From Lachnospiraceae bacterium (GTDB lineage: Bacteria; Bacillota; Clostridia; Lachnospirales; Lachnospiraceae), in assembly GCA_022791975.1 (NCBI GenBank), contig JAAWAC010000044.1, positions 62,001-126,000 of the forward strand: DNA of 64,000 bases, read 5' to 3'. Below are positions 28,279-38,153 of this stretch, one piece after another. Within the stretch, counting starts at the first letter, position 1. The number at the start of each line of letters is the position of its first letter. The translations under genes were made by a program, and so were the position numbers. Below the pieces are notes generated by a model. It saw only the letters and a program-made list of their open reading frames with translations. It was not told where the DNA came from and did no database searches.

Positions 28279-29927
28279 ATAAGTTTCGTTACCGGTTTTT
28301 CAACTTCTGGACCATCTCCACCCTGGTGCTTCTGGCCTTTTTTGCCCTGGCCTTGCTTTATCCCCTGGGCTCCCTGTTTCTAAACAGCTTTCGGGATGGG
28401 GAGAATGGGTTTACTCTCCAGAATTATATCACCTTTTTTACGAAAAAGTACTATTATACGGCACTTGGCCATTCTCTGACCATCGGGATTATCTCCACCC
28501 TAATCTCCACCGGGTGCGGGGTGGCTCTGGCCTATGTGATGCACCGCTATAATGTGGTGTTAAAAGGCGCCTTAAAGATTCTCTTTATTATCTGTCTTAT
28601 GTCCCCACCCTTTATCGGTGCCTACTCCTGGATTTTGCTGCTGGGGCGGAATGGCTTTCTCACCGGACTTCTGGGGAAAATTGGAATTCAGATGCCCACC
28701 ATTTATGGAAAAACTGGAATTGTGCTAGTCTTTTCCCTAAGTCTTTCCTGCTATGTGTTCCGCTATGTGACGGCGGCTCTTCAGGGTATTGACCGCTCCC
28801 TGGAGGAAGCAGCGGAAAGCCTGGGTGCCAGCAAGCTTCGCCGGCTGTTTACCATTTCCCTACCGGTGGTGTTTCCCTCCATCTCCTCTGTGATGGTGAT
28901 TGTGTTTATGCGCTCCCTGGCAGATTTCGGGACGCCCCTTCTAATCGGGGAGGGCTATAAAACCATGCCAGTGCTGATTTATAATGCCTACTTAAGCGAG
29001 ATGGGAGGAGACGCCAAGATGGCTGGCGCGGTCAGTGTGGTGACAGTGCTGATTTCCCTGGGAATCCTTCTGGTGCAAAAGGCTTATATTGCCCGGCGAA
29101 ATTACAAAATGTCGGGGTTACGTCCGCCCCTGGAGGTGAAGCTTACGGGATGGAAGCGAGCGCTTGTTTCCATTCCCTGCATGATCTGGGTGCTGGTGGC
29201 CCTGCTGCCACAGATAGCTATTATCGTCATGTCCTTTATCAGGACCAACGGTCCCATATTTGTGGGAGGATTCACCCTGAACAATTACAGGGAGGCTATA
29301 AAAAACTGTGGTTCCAGCATTGGTCATTCCTTTCTGTATGCCACCATTGCCATTGTATTTATTGTGATCTTTGGCATTATCACAGCCTATGTAAGTGTCC
29401 GACGACGAAAGCAGGGAGGCACTCTCTTGGATACCCTGGTAATGTTCCCCTATGTAATTCCCGGAGCGGTGATTGGGATCTGTTATATTGTGTCCTTTAA
29501 CCACAGGCCTATCCTTATCTGTGGCACGGCCATTGTGATTGTGTTGGCCTACGTGATCCGGAAGCTGCCCAACACAGTTCGATCCTCTGTGGGAGTGCTG
29601 GAGTCCATTGACCCGTCCCTGGAGGAGGCTTCCATCAGCCTGGGGGTTCCGGCCATGAAAACCTTTTTTGTGATTACGGCCAGGCTGATGCTTTCCGGTG
29701 TGGCGGCCGGTGCGGTGTTAAGCTGGATTTCCTGTATGAATGAGCTGAGTTCCACCATGCTTTTGTACAGCTCCACCACCATGACCATGCCCATTGCAGT
29801 CTACACCTATGTATGCCGGGGCAATTATGGCATTGCGGCGGCTCTGGGAACGATTATGACTGCCTCCATCCTGGCGGCTCTTTGCCTGGTAGCCAGAATG
29901 ACCCGGAAAACCGGCGGAATTATTTAA
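28272..29927 (+). CDS. ABC transporter permease, duplicated (FbpB/AfuB-like, two BPD modules in one polypeptide)
   Basis: Two EAA motifs: EEAAESLGASKLRRLFTISLPVV and EEASISLGVPAMKTFFVITARLM. Confidence 0.93.
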   Translation: MLNKFRYRFFNFWTISTLVLLAFFALALLYPLGSLFLNSFRDGENGFTLQNYITFFTKKYYYTALGHSLTIGIISTLISTGCGVALAYVMHRYNVVLKGALKILFIICLMSPPFIGAYSWILLLGRNGFLTGLLGKIGIQMPTIYGKTGIVLVFSLSLSCYVFRYVTAALQGIDRSLEEAAESLGASKLRRLFTISLPVVFPSISSVMVIVFMRSLADFGTPLLIGEGYKTMPVLIYNAYLSEMGGDAKMAGAVSVVTVLISLGILLVQKAYIARRNYKMSGLRPPLEVKLTGWKRALVSIPCMIWVLVALLPQIAIIVMSFIRTNGPIFVGGFTLNNYREAIKNCGSSIGHSFLYATIAIVFIVIFGIITAYVSVRRRKQGGTLLDTLVMFPYVIPGAVIGICYIVSFNHRPILICGTAIVIVLAYVIRKLPNTVRSSVGVLESIDPSLEEASISLGVPAMKTFFVITARLMLSGVAAGAVLSWISCMNELSSTMLLYSSTTMTMPIAVYTYVCRGNYGIAAALGTIMTASILAALCLVARMTRKTGGII

Positions 29928-29942
29928 AAGGGAGGAGAATTC

Positions 29943-30677
29943 ATGAAGATTTATGATTTACACACGCATTCCACCTACTCGGATGGCAGTGCCACAGTGG
30001 CGTTTCTCATAGAAAAGGCCCAGGAGAAGGGCTATTTTACCGGGGTGTCGGATCATCTGTTCTGTGATGGGAATGACACGGTGGAGGATATTGTCCGGTA
30101 TCTGGATGAGGTGAAGGAATATGGGATACCCGTTGGAGGAGAAGCTAATATAGGGGAGGCATTTGTGCTTCCTGAGGATCAGGTCCGGCGGTTTGACTAT
30201 CTGATTGCCTCGGTACACGCCGTGTATCCCCCGGAGGGTCCCATGAAAATCAACAAGTATTTTGCTATGCGCTGCGGATTTTGTGATACCTGGCCAGGGT
30301 ATGATAAAGCCCGGGCAGAGGAGTTTCTGAATCTGGCATACCAGCAGATGGCCTCTCATTTTGCCCGGTATCGGACAGAGATTTTGGGTCACGCCTGTGT
30401 TATGCCCTTCTATGACGATTTGCCCTATGATTCCCTGGCAATAACGGATTGGGAGAGGGACGTGGTGGCTCTCTGTAAAAAATATGGGGTGGCCATGGAG
30501 ATTTCCAGCCTGTGGCAGGAGCCTTATGAGCGCATGCTTCAGACGGCCCGGGCAGCTGGCTTAAAGTTTACCTTTGGGTCTGACTGTCATAAGCTAGAGC
30601 ATGTGGGAAATCTCACGTATTCTCTGGCCATGGCAAAAAAACTGGGGCTTACGGATGATGATCTCTTTATTCCCTAA
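29943..30677 (+). CDS. PHP-domain phosphoesterase (histidinol-phosphatase-like)
   Basis: YDLHTHSTYSDGSATV, GVSDHL, FTFGSDCHKLEHVG. Confidence 0.9.
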   Translation: MKIYDLHTHSTYSDGSATVAFLIEKAQEKGYFTGVSDHLFCDGNDTVEDIVRYLDEVKEYGIPVGGEANIGEAFVLPEDQVRRFDYLIASVHAVYPPEGPMKINKYFAMRCGFCDTWPGYDKARAEEFLNLAYQQMASHFARYRTEILGHACVMPFYDDLPYDSLAITDWERDVVALCKKYGVAMEISSLWQEPYERMLQTARAAGLKFTFGSDCHKLEHVGNLTYSLAMAKKLGLTDDDLFIP

Positions 30678-32469
30678 GCACAAAAGACAGAAAAAGGGCT
30701 ATAAGCAGGAGCTATTTCATGTGCTCCTGGCGGGAACTATCGGGATCTGCCTGTTGACAGTGGCGCTGTTCTTGGTGTATTTTTTGTTTCGTACTGGCTT
30801 TCTCTTTGACCACAATGCGCTGGAGCGGGATGCGGTAAAATATGTGACCCGGGCCCAGACTGTTTTTAGCCAAATGCTGTGCCAGTATGAGGAGGCTCTT
30901 AAGGAGATGGCCACAGATAAAGCTTTGCTGGAGAAAATCAGAGCGGAGGGGATTTCTGATTCCTCGGACATGTACCGTCTGCTCTATGGTCGTCTCCATC
31001 AGGCAGGGATCGATTCGGTGGCTCATCTGGTTTCCCGGGAGGGGGACCAGGTGGTTTCCACCGGCTACAAGCTTTCTCCCTTTGATGGGTCCTGCTATGC
31101 GGGGATTCCCATGATCTTAAAGCATAATTCTGGGACACTGATCCATACGAAACGGTTTGAAAACACCAGCAAGGAGACGGTGGTGCTGGTTATGGCCCAT
31201 GAGCTTATCTTGGAAGGGGAGCTTTTGGGGTATGTCTATTTCGATATTGCGGACACGAAAATTGAGGCGCTACTGGCCTCTGATCCGGAGCTTCGCGTGG
31301 ACGGGCAGGAGGCCTATGTGTACTATATTGTATACAACTGGTACAATTATGTGGTTTACGATAAGAGCAGTTTGGGAGGAATCCGTCAGGGCACCAATTA
31401 CATGCAGGGGGAGTTTGCTGACAGGTTTAAGACCGGGCAGCCTACGGTGGAGATCTATGAGAGCAATGGAACAAAATACCTGCTTTCCGGAAGTTTGGAT
31501 GCATCGGGACAGTTTGTGGTTTTATGTGCCATATCTATGAATCTCCTACAAAAGAGCAATCAGCAGATGATCGTCGCAACCCTGGTGATCAGCACGGTGA
31601 TGCTGCTGATCTGTTTTCTCTTTGCCCGGAAGATCCAGATTTCCTTTATTGGCCCCATTCGAAATATTATCCACACCATGGAGCAGTTTGGGAAAGGGGA
31701 TATGACGGCTCGCTGTGAGTTTGTGGCCAACAATGAGCTGGCCATGATACGGGATCAGCTGAATCAGATGATTTTGGAGGTGGACCAGGCCTTTCAAAAT
31801 GCCAGGGAGAAGCAGGAGCGATTGCTTTTGGCGGAGGACAATTTCCTGAAAGCCCAGATCAAGCCTCACTTTATCAATAACGTGTTGGAATCCATTCACT
31901 GGATGATGAAAATGGGAGAGGTGGACGCAGCCTCTGTAGCTCTTCGAAATCTGGGAAAAATGATGACAAAGCGGATGAATTATTATGCCTCTTCCCAGGA
32001 AAGCTTTCAGGAGAGTCTGGATTTTACCAGCCAGTATATTGCAATTCAGCGGCTGTGCTATCTGGATCGGATTGATGTGGAGATGGAAATTGGACCAGAC
32101 ACTCTGGGCATTTTGGTTCCCACCTTTTTATTGCAACCGGTTGTGGAGAATGCCATTATTCATGGCTTGGAGCCCAAGGTGGGACAGGGGATCTTAAAGA
32201 TCCTGGCCCGGCGGGAAGGAGAGGAGCTTTTGATTCAGGTGGTGGATGATGGGGTCGGAATCGGGGAGGATGCCAAAAAAAATCTTCTCCACAGAGAAAA
32301 AAAGGGCCAGGGAATCGGTCTTTACAATGTGCACCGAAGGCTTCAGCTGGCCTATGGAGAGAGCTACGGCTTGCAGATTCAGTCTGTTTTGGGAAAGGGG
32401 ACAAAAATTAAGATGCGGATTCCAGTGTCCAAGGAGGAAGCAGGAACAGAGGAGCAAGAGGATTATTAG
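30655..32469 (+). CDS. Sensor histidine kinase, YesM/LytS type (His_kinase + HATPase_c)
   Basis: HAMP-like segment, AQIKPHFINNVLESIHWMMKMGE (H-box), VVENAIIHGLEPKVG, GIGLYNVHRRLQL. Start overlaps the PHP gene. Confidence 0.92.
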   Translation: MMISLFPKHKRQKKGYKQELFHVLLAGTIGICLLTVALFLVYFLFRTGFLFDHNALERDAVKYVTRAQTVFSQMLCQYEEALKEMATDKALLEKIRAEGISDSSDMYRLLYGRLHQAGIDSVAHLVSREGDQVVSTGYKLSPFDGSCYAGIPMILKHNSGTLIHTKRFENTSKETVVLVMAHELILEGELLGYVYFDIADTKIEALLASDPELRVDGQEAYVYYIVYNWYNYVVYDKSSLGGIRQGTNYMQGEFADRFKTGQPTVEIYESNGTKYLLSGSLDASGQFVVLCAISMNLLQKSNQQMIVATLVISTVMLLICFLFARKIQISFIGPIRNIIHTMEQFGKGDMTARCEFVANNELAMIRDQLNQMILEVDQAFQNAREKQERLLLAEDNFLKAQIKPHFINNVLESIHWMMKMGEVDAASVALRNLGKMMTKRMNYYASSQESFQESLDFTSQYIAIQRLCYLDRIDVEMEIGPDTLGILVPTFLLQPVVENAIIHGLEPKVGQGILKILARREGEELLIQVVDDGVGIGEDAKKNLLHREKKGQGIGLYNVHRRLQLAYGESYGLQIQSVLGKGTKIKMRIPVSKEEAGTEEQEDY

Positions 32470-32514
32470 AGATTGGAAAACAGGCAGGGCTTTAAGAAAG
32501 GAGGCTTGGAAGCC

Positions 32515-33306
32515 GTGTATTCGATTATGGTGGTAGAGGATAATTTTCCGGTTCGGAAGGGATTGATACAAAACATCAAGCTTGGGCTACCGGAGTTTCA
32601 GGTGGTGGGGGAGGCATCGGACGGTATCAGCGGAAAGGAGCTGGCACTTTCCCTACGGCCGGAGATTTTGCTGACGGATATTCGGCTGCCTGGAATTTCC
32701 GGTTTAAAGATGATCCGGGAAATCCGGGAGATTTATACGCCTCAGGTGGTGGTTATTTCTGGCTACAGTGAATTTGAGTATGCCAGGGAGGCACTTTCTC
32801 TGGGGGTCCTGGCCTATCTGGTCAAGCCCATTGACGAGGAGGAGCTGGAGAGCACCTTAAAGCACGCGGCCTCCTGCATTTGCAGTGCCAGAAGTCTTCA
32901 GACACCAGTTGCGCCTCTGAGACCGGATGCAACTGGAGAAATTGCCAAAAAGGGAGCCTCCATGCAGGCTTATTATGTGGAGCAGACCATTCGGTATATT
33001 CATGAGCACTTTGCGGAAAATCTGGGGCTTTCGGATATGGCGGAGGCCCTGCGCATCAGTGAAAGCTATCTGAGCAGAATTTTTAAAGAGCAGACCTCTT
33101 TTACCATCAACGAGTATCGGACCAGCTACCGGATTGCCCAGGCTGCCCGGATGCTTGCAGACCCGGGCTATAAGATTTATGAAGTGGCCCGGGGAGTGGG
33201 GATTGAAAATTCCCGGTATTTCAGCAATCTGTTTAAACAAAATATGGGTGTGACGCCTATGGAGTACCGGCGTGCTCTGCTTTCCGGCCAGGTGCGTTTT
33301 CCTTGA
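32515..33306 (+). CDS. Response regulator, YesN type (REC + AraC HTH)
   Basis: SIMVVEDNFPVRKGLIQNI...LLTDIRLPGISG; AraC HTH LGLSDMAEALRISESYLSRIFKEQTSFTINEYRTSYRI. GTG start after AAGGAGG; a longer ORF starts at 32473. Confidence 0.9.
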   Translation: MYSIMVVEDNFPVRKGLIQNIKLGLPEFQVVGEASDGISGKELALSLRPEILLTDIRLPGISGLKMIREIREIYTPQVVVISGYSEFEYAREALSLGVLAYLVKPIDEEELESTLKHAASCICSARSLQTPVAPLRPDATGEIAKKGASMQAYYVEQTIRYIHEHFAENLGLSDMAEALRISESYLSRIFKEQTSFTINEYRTSYRIAQAARMLADPGYKIYEVARGVGIENSRYFSNLFKQNMGVTPMEYRRALLSGQVRFP

Positions 33307-33331
33307 CTTTTCCTATTTCCCCATGTAAAAT
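33303..33331 (+). promoter_or_regulatory. Candidate sigma-A promoter for the SBP/hybrid-kinase unit
   Basis: TTGACT - 17 bp - TAAAAT, overlapping the end of the response-regulator gene. Confidence 0.55.
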
Positions 33332-33538
33332 ATTTATGGTAAAAGTTCAGCCAGAACACAGATGTAAGACAATTTCTGCTTGTACGAATTTGACATACAG
33401 ACCGTGTTCTGAGAGAGTGTCTGTCCATGAACAAAGTTTGCTGGGTCAGCAGCGGGAAAGCGCGGAAAGTATACTTTGAGAATGGATACGAGCCAACGTG
33501 ACTTTCCGGTAAAAATATTTTTTTGTGGGGTTGAGAGT

Positions 33539-35323
33539 ATGAAGTCCATAAGACGTTTGTTAGCACTGGCCATGGGGGCAGTGCTGTTGTTGTCTGCCTG
33601 TTCTTCATGGAAAAATAAGGCAGATCACGACAGTTCCAGGCTGACCTGGGGTACTTGGGGTGCCTATGGAAGACAGGAGAAATTTTTGAGACTGCTTGAG
33701 GAAACCTATCCGGATATTCAGCCGGAATTTATATCCTACACAGGCGGAAACTGCACCGGATACAGCTGGGCGCAGATGCGGGCAGACGATATTCCTGATA
33801 TTTTTATTACGTCTCAGATTCTGGATCAAGACCTGGCAAAGGAGCGCCTGGTAGATCTGTCCAGTTACCCTTTTATCAATGGATTTTCCAATTCCATTCT
33901 GGATCAGGTGTCCATGGATGGGGGAATCTATCTTTTGCCTGTGAGCAATTCTATGTATGGAATTTTCTATAATAAATCTCTGATGGAGGAGAAGGGCTGG
34001 GAGGTACCTGCCAATTTTCAAGAGCTGGAGGTACTTTGCCATGAGATACAAAAGGAGGGGCTTATTCCCGGCATTGTAGGCACCAAACTTACGGGAGGAC
34101 CTTTTTCCACGGTATTTAATCTGGCAAAAACTGATTGGCTGACAACTCCGGAGGGTGTAGCCTGGGAAAAGGACTTTCTTGCGGGAAACGCTTCGGCGGA
34201 AGGGATGTGGGAGGGCACCATGGATTATGTCCAGCGTTATATGGACATAGGGATGCTGCATACCGATCCGGAGGACAGGAATAACCCGGAATTGATTCTG
34301 GACTATCTGGGAAACCGAAAGGCAGTGTTCTGTACAGCTGTACAGCTAGTCAATATTACTGAATTTCCCGAAACGGGGGATAAGATAGGCATGATGCCCT
34401 TTATCAGTCGGGATGGAAGCAAAAATACTTATATGTACAATCCCACCTTTTATTTTGGGATCAGCAAGCGCCTTACCGAGCCGGGGAACGAGAAAAAGCT
34501 GGAGGATGCCATCAAGATTTTGTCTTTGCTCTATTCGCCGGAGGGGCAGGCCACATTTATTGATAAAGATACGCCCTGTGTGATGAGTGTACTGGACAGC
34601 ACTACTGTACCAGAGGATTCTTTGATTTATGATGCACAGCAGGCTCTGTGGGAGGGCAGGGCTTTTCCCATGACCTATGCTAACTGGGAAAATGTTCTGG
34701 CGGATATAGGGCAGGCTTATAAGGAATGGTTCCGGGGGGAAAACGGTATGGACAAAACCACCTGCATTGCCCAAATGGATAAGCTTCAGCAGGGGTATCT
34801 AAACCATTCCGATGAGCTGTACTTTTGTGAGAGCACAGCTGATTTCACACTGGAGGAAACTGGCCGGCTGTTAGGTAAGGCACTGGGCAGCCACGCAGAC
34901 GTGGACGCGGTGATGGTTCCTCTGGGGGAATTCCATGAGGGCGGCGTGGAGATCAGGGAAGGTGTCACGGGAAAGCTCTATGAGGGAAGGATCAATGTGG
35001 ATATTGTAAGCGCAATCTGCCCCGGCTATGATGGGGAATACGCTGTAATGACCATGACAGGAGCCCAGGCAAAGGCATTGGCCCAGGAGGGGTTTGACGC
35101 AGTAGGAGATGGAAATCCATTTCCCTATATGTTGGTGACCAGAGGGGATTCGGAGCTGGAGGATGCCAAGTCCTATCAGGTAGGCTTTTTTATGAAGGGA
35201 TATACCCAGGAGACGGCGCAGAGTTATGCCACCCAGATATACCCAGACTCTCTCAGGAGCATTGTGCGCACCTGGATGGAAGAACAGAAAACAGTTTCTC
35301 CGGATGGGAATCCATGGGAGTAG
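33539..35323 (+). CDS. Extracellular solute-binding lipoprotein with C-terminal 5'-nucleotidase_C-like domain
   Basis: Lipobox LLLLSACSS; SBP family 1 N-terminal region; last ~170 aa contain GGVEIREGVTGKLYEGRINVDIVSAICPGYDGEYAVMTMTGAQAKALAQEGFD..NPFPYMLV. Confidence 0.78.
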   Translation: MKSIRRLLALAMGAVLLLSACSSWKNKADHDSSRLTWGTWGAYGRQEKFLRLLEETYPDIQPEFISYTGGNCTGYSWAQMRADDIPDIFITSQILDQDLAKERLVDLSSYPFINGFSNSILDQVSMDGGIYLLPVSNSMYGIFYNKSLMEEKGWEVPANFQELEVLCHEIQKEGLIPGIVGTKLTGGPFSTVFNLAKTDWLTTPEGVAWEKDFLAGNASAEGMWEGTMDYVQRYMDIGMLHTDPEDRNNPELILDYLGNRKAVFCTAVQLVNITEFPETGDKIGMMPFISRDGSKNTYMYNPTFYFGISKRLTEPGNEKKLEDAIKILSLLYSPEGQATFIDKDTPCVMSVLDSTTVPEDSLIYDAQQALWEGRAFPMTYANWENVLADIGQAYKEWFRGENGMDKTTCIAQMDKLQQGYLNHSDELYFCESTADFTLEETGRLLGKALGSHADVDAVMVPLGEFHEGGVEIREGVTGKLYEGRINVDIVSAICPGYDGEYAVMTMTGAQAKALAQEGFDAVGDGNPFPYMLVTRGDSELEDAKSYQVGFFMKGYTQETAQSYATQIYPDSLRSIVRTWMEEQKTVSPDGNPWE

Positions 35324-35384
35324 GAATGTCCAGTACACGCTGGTAGAGTAGAGACAGAACAAGAAAAGAGGGAAGCAAAACGGT

Positions 35385-38045
35385 ATGAATTCAGAAGAAA
35401 AGAGACATAATAGGATGTTTCCGATGTTGTCGGCGGCTTGCATGCTTCTGTTTCTGCTGGTTGGCGGCATGCATTTCACAGGATACCTGCAAAAACAGAT
35501 CTTTATAGAACGTACCACGCAGCTCAATGAAATCACGTCTCAGGTGCAGGTGAACCTAAGGAATGCACTGGATTCCCACTGGAATTATCTCACATCCGCA
35601 GTCAATATCCTGGAAGTTCAGGAGTATGACACGGTGGAGGATATGATAGAAACCATCAGGGCTTTGGAGGAGGTGTTGGAGACAGATAGCTACAGCTCCA
35701 TGTTGGTCTTGCTGGACACACAGGGAAATTGCTATGATGCCACCGGGAAAAAGGGAGTCTGGTCCGATATCGACAGGATATCCGGGGGAGAGGAGAGATA
35801 TACCTTAATCTCTGACAGCTTTCTTTATAAAGGAAGCTATTGGGCCTTTGTACAGAAGCTGGAAACCCCTGTAGAGGTGGGGGAGTCTGGGGTAAGTTTT
35901 ACCCATGCACTTCTTCTGAAGGACATGTATACACTGACAGCGTATTACGAAAGCGCTGCCTACGGAAGCCAGAATGAGACTTATATTCTGAAAAGTGATG
36001 GAACCCGCATGTGCGATGATGTTTCCCAAAACAGCACTATTCAGGCCTATAACGTGCTCAAGGCTTTGGAGGAGATGGAGGGGCAGAGATTCCCTGATAT
36101 CCGGGAAGAGCTGTCCAGGGATGGCACCATCAGCACAAATTTTACATACAACGGTACAGAATATTATTATTGTCTTACCTCTCTGGAAAAGTATGATACC
36201 TTACTTCTGTTCCTGATACCCGCAGAATTTGTGGCTTCCGGTACCGTGAATATGGTGGGAGCGGTGATTCGAATGCTACTGCTTCTGGTAGTGATTCTTT
36301 TGGTGATGCTGGTTTTGGTGGTGATATCTGTGGCGGGAAGGCAAAACAGCATTCGGCAGTTCCGGCAGGAGCAGGAGAATCTGCGCCGGCAGGAGGAGAT
36401 GAATACACGGCTGGAGGAGACCAATGCCATGTTGGCCAGATCTAAGGAGACAGCGGAGCAGGCTTTTCAAATTGCGGAGGAGGCGAACCGGGCCAAGAGT
36501 TCTTTTCTCTCCAATATGAGTCATGACATCCGTACTCCCATGAACGCCATTGTGGGATTTTCTGCTCTTCTTTCCAGAGATGCGGAAAACCCGGAAAAGG
36601 TAAGGGAGTATACAAAAAAGATTACCTCATCCAGTCAGCATCTTTTGGGATTGATCAACGATATTCTGGATATCAGTAAGATAGAGGCCGGCAAGACCAC
36701 TTTGAATCTGTCAGATGAGAATGTGGTGGATTTGATTGAGAATATTGATTCCATTATCCGGCCGCAGATGAAGGCGAAGGGACATACCTTTGAGGTATAC
36801 AGCAAGGATTTAAAGCATGAGCAGGTGGTGATGGATAAGCTTCGCCTGAATCAGATTTTGCTGAACTTGCTTTCGAACGCAGTGAAGTATACTCCAGAGG
36901 GCGGACATGTGGCCCTGACGGTTCAGGAATTGCCCCAGTTTACCAGGCAGCTGGCTCATTTTCGGTTTATTGTGGCAGATAACGGCTATGGCATGAGTCA
37001 GGAATATTTGGAAAAGATTTTCCACGCCTTTACCAGAGAAGAGGACAGCGTGACCAATAAGATCCAGGGAACCGGTTTGGGCATGGCTATTACGAAAAAT
37101 CTGCTGGATTTGATGGGAGGTAAGATCTGGGTAGAGAGCGAGAAGGGAAAGGGCTCCACGTTTACGGTGGATTTAGAGTTGCATATTAGCGAGCAGGCCA
37201 TGGATCAGGGATTCTGGAAGAAACATGGGATTACCAGACTGCTGGTCGTGGACGACGAGGAGGTTATCTGTCAGAATGTACGGATGACCATGGAGGGAAC
37301 TGGTGTTTACGTGGATACTGTGCTGGATGGGGAGGCAGCTGTCCGCATGGTAAAGCAAGCCCAGGCGGAGAATGGTGGGTATCATGTGGTGCTGATGGAT
37401 TGGAAGATGCCGGGAATGGATGGAGTGGAGACTGCCAGGTGTATTCGTCGTGAGGTTTCCGGGGATGCTCCCATTCTCATATTGACCAGCTATGACTGGC
37501 CGGAGATTGAGGAGGAGGCCCGGGATGCGGGAGTGGATGCCTTTCTTCCCAAACCCTTCTTCCTTACCAGCTTTCGCCAGAAAGTGGATACTGTGCTGGG
37601 ACATGATTTGGAAACGGAAACTGTGGAGGAGGAAGAGCGGAGCATTCTCCAGGGGATGCATATCCTTGTGGCGGAGGACAATGAGATTAATGCGGAAATT
37701 TTGGAGGAGCTTTTGGATATGGCGGGGGCTTCCTGTGATATCTGTGAAAATGGTAAGCTACTGGTGGAGGCTTTTGAGAAATCTACGCCAGGTCAGTATC
37801 AGCTAATCCTGATGGATGTTCAGATGCCAGTGATGAACGGCTATGAGGCCACCAGGATTGTGCGGGATTTGGGCCATCCCCTGGCGCTGAAAATCCCCAT
37901 AATTGCCATGACGGCCAATGCCTTTGCCGAGGACATTCGGGATGCTCTGGAGGCTGGTATGAGCGCCCATGTGGCCAAACCTATTGACATGGCAGTGCTG
38001 GAGCAGACGGTTAAGGCCCTTATGAAGGCTCAGGAGAAGGATTAG
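35385..38045 (+). CDS. Hybrid sensor histidine kinase (TM-sensor-TM, HisKA, HATPase_c, two REC domains)
   Basis: FLSNMSHDIRTPMNAIVGFSALL, VADNGYGMSQEYLEKIFHAF, GTGLGMAITKNLLDLMGG, LLVVDDEEV...MDWKMPGMDG, ILVAEDNEINAEIL...LMDVQMPVMNG. Confidence 0.95.
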   Translation: MNSEEKRHNRMFPMLSAACMLLFLLVGGMHFTGYLQKQIFIERTTQLNEITSQVQVNLRNALDSHWNYLTSAVNILEVQEYDTVEDMIETIRALEEVLETDSYSSMLVLLDTQGNCYDATGKKGVWSDIDRISGGEERYTLISDSFLYKGSYWAFVQKLETPVEVGESGVSFTHALLLKDMYTLTAYYESAAYGSQNETYILKSDGTRMCDDVSQNSTIQAYNVLKALEEMEGQRFPDIREELSRDGTISTNFTYNGTEYYYCLTSLEKYDTLLLFLIPAEFVASGTVNMVGAVIRMLLLLVVILLVMLVLVVISVAGRQNSIRQFRQEQENLRRQEEMNTRLEETNAMLARSKETAEQAFQIAEEANRAKSSFLSNMSHDIRTPMNAIVGFSALLSRDAENPEKVREYTKKITSSSQHLLGLINDILDISKIEAGKTTLNLSDENVVDLIENIDSIIRPQMKAKGHTFEVYSKDLKHEQVVMDKLRLNQILLNLLSNAVKYTPEGGHVALTVQELPQFTRQLAHFRFIVADNGYGMSQEYLEKIFHAFTREEDSVTNKIQGTGLGMAITKNLLDLMGGKIWVESEKGKGSTFTVDLELHISEQAMDQGFWKKHGITRLLVVDDEEVICQNVRMTMEGTGVYVDTVLDGEAAVRMVKQAQAENGGYHVVLMDWKMPGMDGVETARCIRREVSGDAPILILTSYDWPEIEEEARDAGVDAFLPKPFFLTSFRQKVDTVLGHDLETETVEEEERSILQGMHILVAEDNEINAEILEELLDMAGASCDICENGKLLVEAFEKSTPGQYQLILMDVQMPVMNGYEATRIVRDLGHPLALKIPIIAMTANAFAEDIRDALEAGMSAHVAKPIDMAVLEQTVKALMKAQEKD

Positions 38046-38088
38046 CAAAGATTGATAAAGGCAGAATGAAAAACTTATCGTTACTATC

Positions 38089-38117
38089 TTGACAATCATT
38101 TGACAAAATGAGATAAT
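38089..38117 (+). promoter_or_regulatory. Sigma-A type promoter of pckA
   Basis: TTGACA - 17 bp - GATAAT. Confidence 0.75.
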
Positions 38118-38153
38118 ACCAATACATATGAACAAAAGGAGGAGTCATTAGAG

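Noticed and set aside
28272-29927. Fused permease as a novelty
   Set aside because: Two-module permeases in one chain are standard for FbpB/AfuB-type transporters.
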